DNA from: Oscillospiraceae bacterium
GTDB lineage: Bacteria > Bacillota > Clostridia > Oscillospirales > Oscillospiraceae
Direction: 5' to 3'
DNA: 64,000 bases
Assembly: GCA_021202845.1 (NCBI GenBank)
Contig: JAJQCF010000008.1
Location: 41,224-105,223, forward strand
The notes beneath the pieces are model-generated. The model had not been told where the DNA came from and made no database searches. It saw only the letters and a program-made list of their open reading frames with translations. Positions within the stretch are counted from its first letter, which is position 1. Each line of letters begins with the position of its first letter. Positions 63,079 to 64,000 of the stretch are shown here, piece by piece. A program made the position numbers and the translations under genes.

Positions 63079-63587
63079 AGCTGTACGAAGTAAATGCAGC
63101 CATAGAAGAGATTTTTGAGCGGATAGTAGACACAGAAACCAGCGAAATCCTGTCAGATTCGGAAACCCTGATGGCACAGCTGGATTCTCTTCAGATGGAG
63201 CGTCAGAGGATTTTGGAGTACCTGGCGAAGTTAGTGCTGAACACCCGTGCGGAGGCTGCTGCCCTGAAGGAAGAAGAAGCCAGACTGAAAGACCGCAGGA
63301 GCCGCCTTGCCAGGAAAGAGTCCAGCCTTATGAACGTTCTCGACCGTGAATGCGGCGGTGAAAAGACAAACCTTGGCATCGCTACACTCAGCTACCGTAA
63401 AACTTCTCGCGTGGAGGTTTCGGATGCAGAGAAGGCGGTGCGCTGGCTCAAGCGTAACAAGCACACCGATTGCTATCGCATTCCCGCTCCAGAGCTGGCA
63501 AAGGCCGAAGTAAAGAAGCTCATCAACCAAGGAACGAAAGTACCCGGCTGCGCCGTAGTCGAAGACCGTTCCTGCTCACTCAAGTAA
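63075..63587 (+). CDS. Siphovirus Gp157-like protein
   Basis: 170 residues from TTG 63075 (start inside the end of the previous gene, after GGAGGTGAAG). The N-terminal half is a coiled coil (LMAQLDSLQMERQRILEYLA, AAALKEEEARLKDRRSRLAR), and the C-terminal half is GIATLSYRKTSRVEVSDAEK then VRWLKRNKHTDCYRIPAPEL, the Gp157 hallmark. Gp157 was linked to phage resistance in Streptococcus thermophilus. It is usually next to a recombination ATPase, as here. Confidence 0.85.
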   Translation: MKLYEVNAAIEEIFERIVDTETSEILSDSETLMAQLDSLQMERQRILEYLAKLVLNTRAEAAALKEEEARLKDRRSRLARKESSLMNVLDRECGGEKTNLGIATLSYRKTSRVEVSDAEKAVRWLKRNKHTDCYRIPAPELAKAEVKKLINQGTKVPGCAVVEDRSCSLK

Positions 63588-63597
63588 GGAGGACGCA

Positions 63598-64000
63598 ATG
63601 TTAAATATCAAAAACGGTAAAATCCCTCGCCCACAGAAGGTAGTCATCTACGGAGCCGAGGGTGTTGGAAAGACCACACTGGCGGCTCAGTTCCCCGACC
63701 CTCTGTTTATCGATACGGAAGGCGGCACAGCCCACATGGATGTACGGCGTATCAACAAGCCAGCCACATGGGAAGAACTGCTCGCCGTTATCAATGAGGT
63801 CGCAGCGACTAAGGACGTTTGCAAGTCCCTTGTAATTGACACTGCCGACTGGGCGGAGCAGCTTGCCATTATCTATGTGTGCAACAAATACAAGAAAGCT
63901 GGCATCGAAGAATTTGGATACTCAAAAGGCTACGTGTATCTGGCGGAGGAATTCAATCGGTTCTTCGCATCGCTGGACAAGGTGATTGCTGCAGGTATCC
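63598..64000 (+). CDS. Phage Sak4-like/RecA-fold ATPase (cut by right edge)
   Basis: At least 134 residues from ATG 63598, with AAGGAGG. Walker A is VVIYGAEGVGKTTLAAQF, followed by FIDTEGGTAHMDV, and Walker B is SLVIDTADWAEQ. This is the nucleotide-binding protein placed after Gp157 in phage and integrative-element replication modules, where it acts in single-strand annealing or recombination with an SSB. The C-terminus lies outside the window. Confidence 0.85.
   Translation, partial: MLNIKNGKIPRPQKVVIYGAEGVGKTTLAAQFPDPLFIDTEGGTAHMDVRRINKPATWEELLAVINEVAATKDVCKSLVIDTADWAEQLAIIYVCNKYKKAGIEEFGYSKGYVYLAEEFNRFFASLDKVIAAGI

Overview
The window looks like a chromosomal segment of a GC-rich anaerobic Firmicute, most likely a gut-type Clostridia/Oscillospirales organism. 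This rests on a DnaD-domain primosome protein, a SCIFF peptide with its radical SAM maturase, a split glycine decarboxylase (gcvPA/gcvPB), PadR regulation, glycyl-radical enzymes with an activase, and MreC/MreD. The first 44.5 kb is GC-rich, yet isoleucine is very often written ATA, even in rpoB and rpoC. From about 44.6 kb to the right edge the base composition turns clearly AT-richer, apart from GC-rich patches in a broken methyltransferase gene.

Layout. 1-6.9 kb is housekeeping: DnaD protein (cut by the left edge), U32/DUF3656 protein, Maf, MreC, MreD, YchF, and a DUF1624 membrane acyltransferase. 6.8-11.3 kb is a PadR-controlled ABC transporter module: lipoprotein, two membrane proteins and an ATPase, divergent from padR and a HAAS/DUF6120-like partner, with a shared dyad operator that contains both -35 boxes. 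12.1-19.9 kb is a glycine-cleavage operon behind a consensus promoter, a tandem glycine riboswitch and an intrinsic terminator: gcvT-gcvH-gcvPA-gcvPB-lplA-lpdA plus a metallo-beta-lactamase-fold hydrolase.

19.9-30.8 kb is a fermentation island: a glycyl-radical enzyme (GRE1) with its activase, an acetyltransferase, an iron-type alcohol dehydrogenase, a divergent LysR regulator, a second glycyl-radical enzyme (GRE2), and a TetR-aldo/keto reductase pair. The two GREs share an unusual four-cysteine motif (CX2CX3CX5C) exactly 33 residues after the catalytic cysteine; I cannot assign their substrates. 30.8-36.7 kb holds an Orn/Lys/Arg-type decarboxylase, the SCIFF peptide and its maturase with a terminator between them, a PutP-type sodium symporter and a GT-C-like membrane protein. 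36.8-44.5 kb is rpoB-rpoC with its own promoter and a possible attenuator.

44.6-64 kb is an accessory region. It begins with a 5'-truncated MmeI-like DNA methyltransferase with mosaic composition. Next comes a tightly packed minus-strand defence operon: WYL regulator, DUF1016 nuclease, PLD/SNF2-type helicase, DUF4391, DUF4365 nuclease-like protein, type III Mod, second DUF1016 nuclease, type III Res. A duplicated 3' end of the WYL gene sits on the far side of the first DUF1016 gene. The region ends in the early part of a prophage or integrative element: LexA-like repressor, two zinc-ribbon proteins, sigma-like factor, Gp157-like protein and a Sak4-like ATPase (cut by the right edge). The composite type III operon and the paired four-Cys GREs are the best candidates for undescribed biology.
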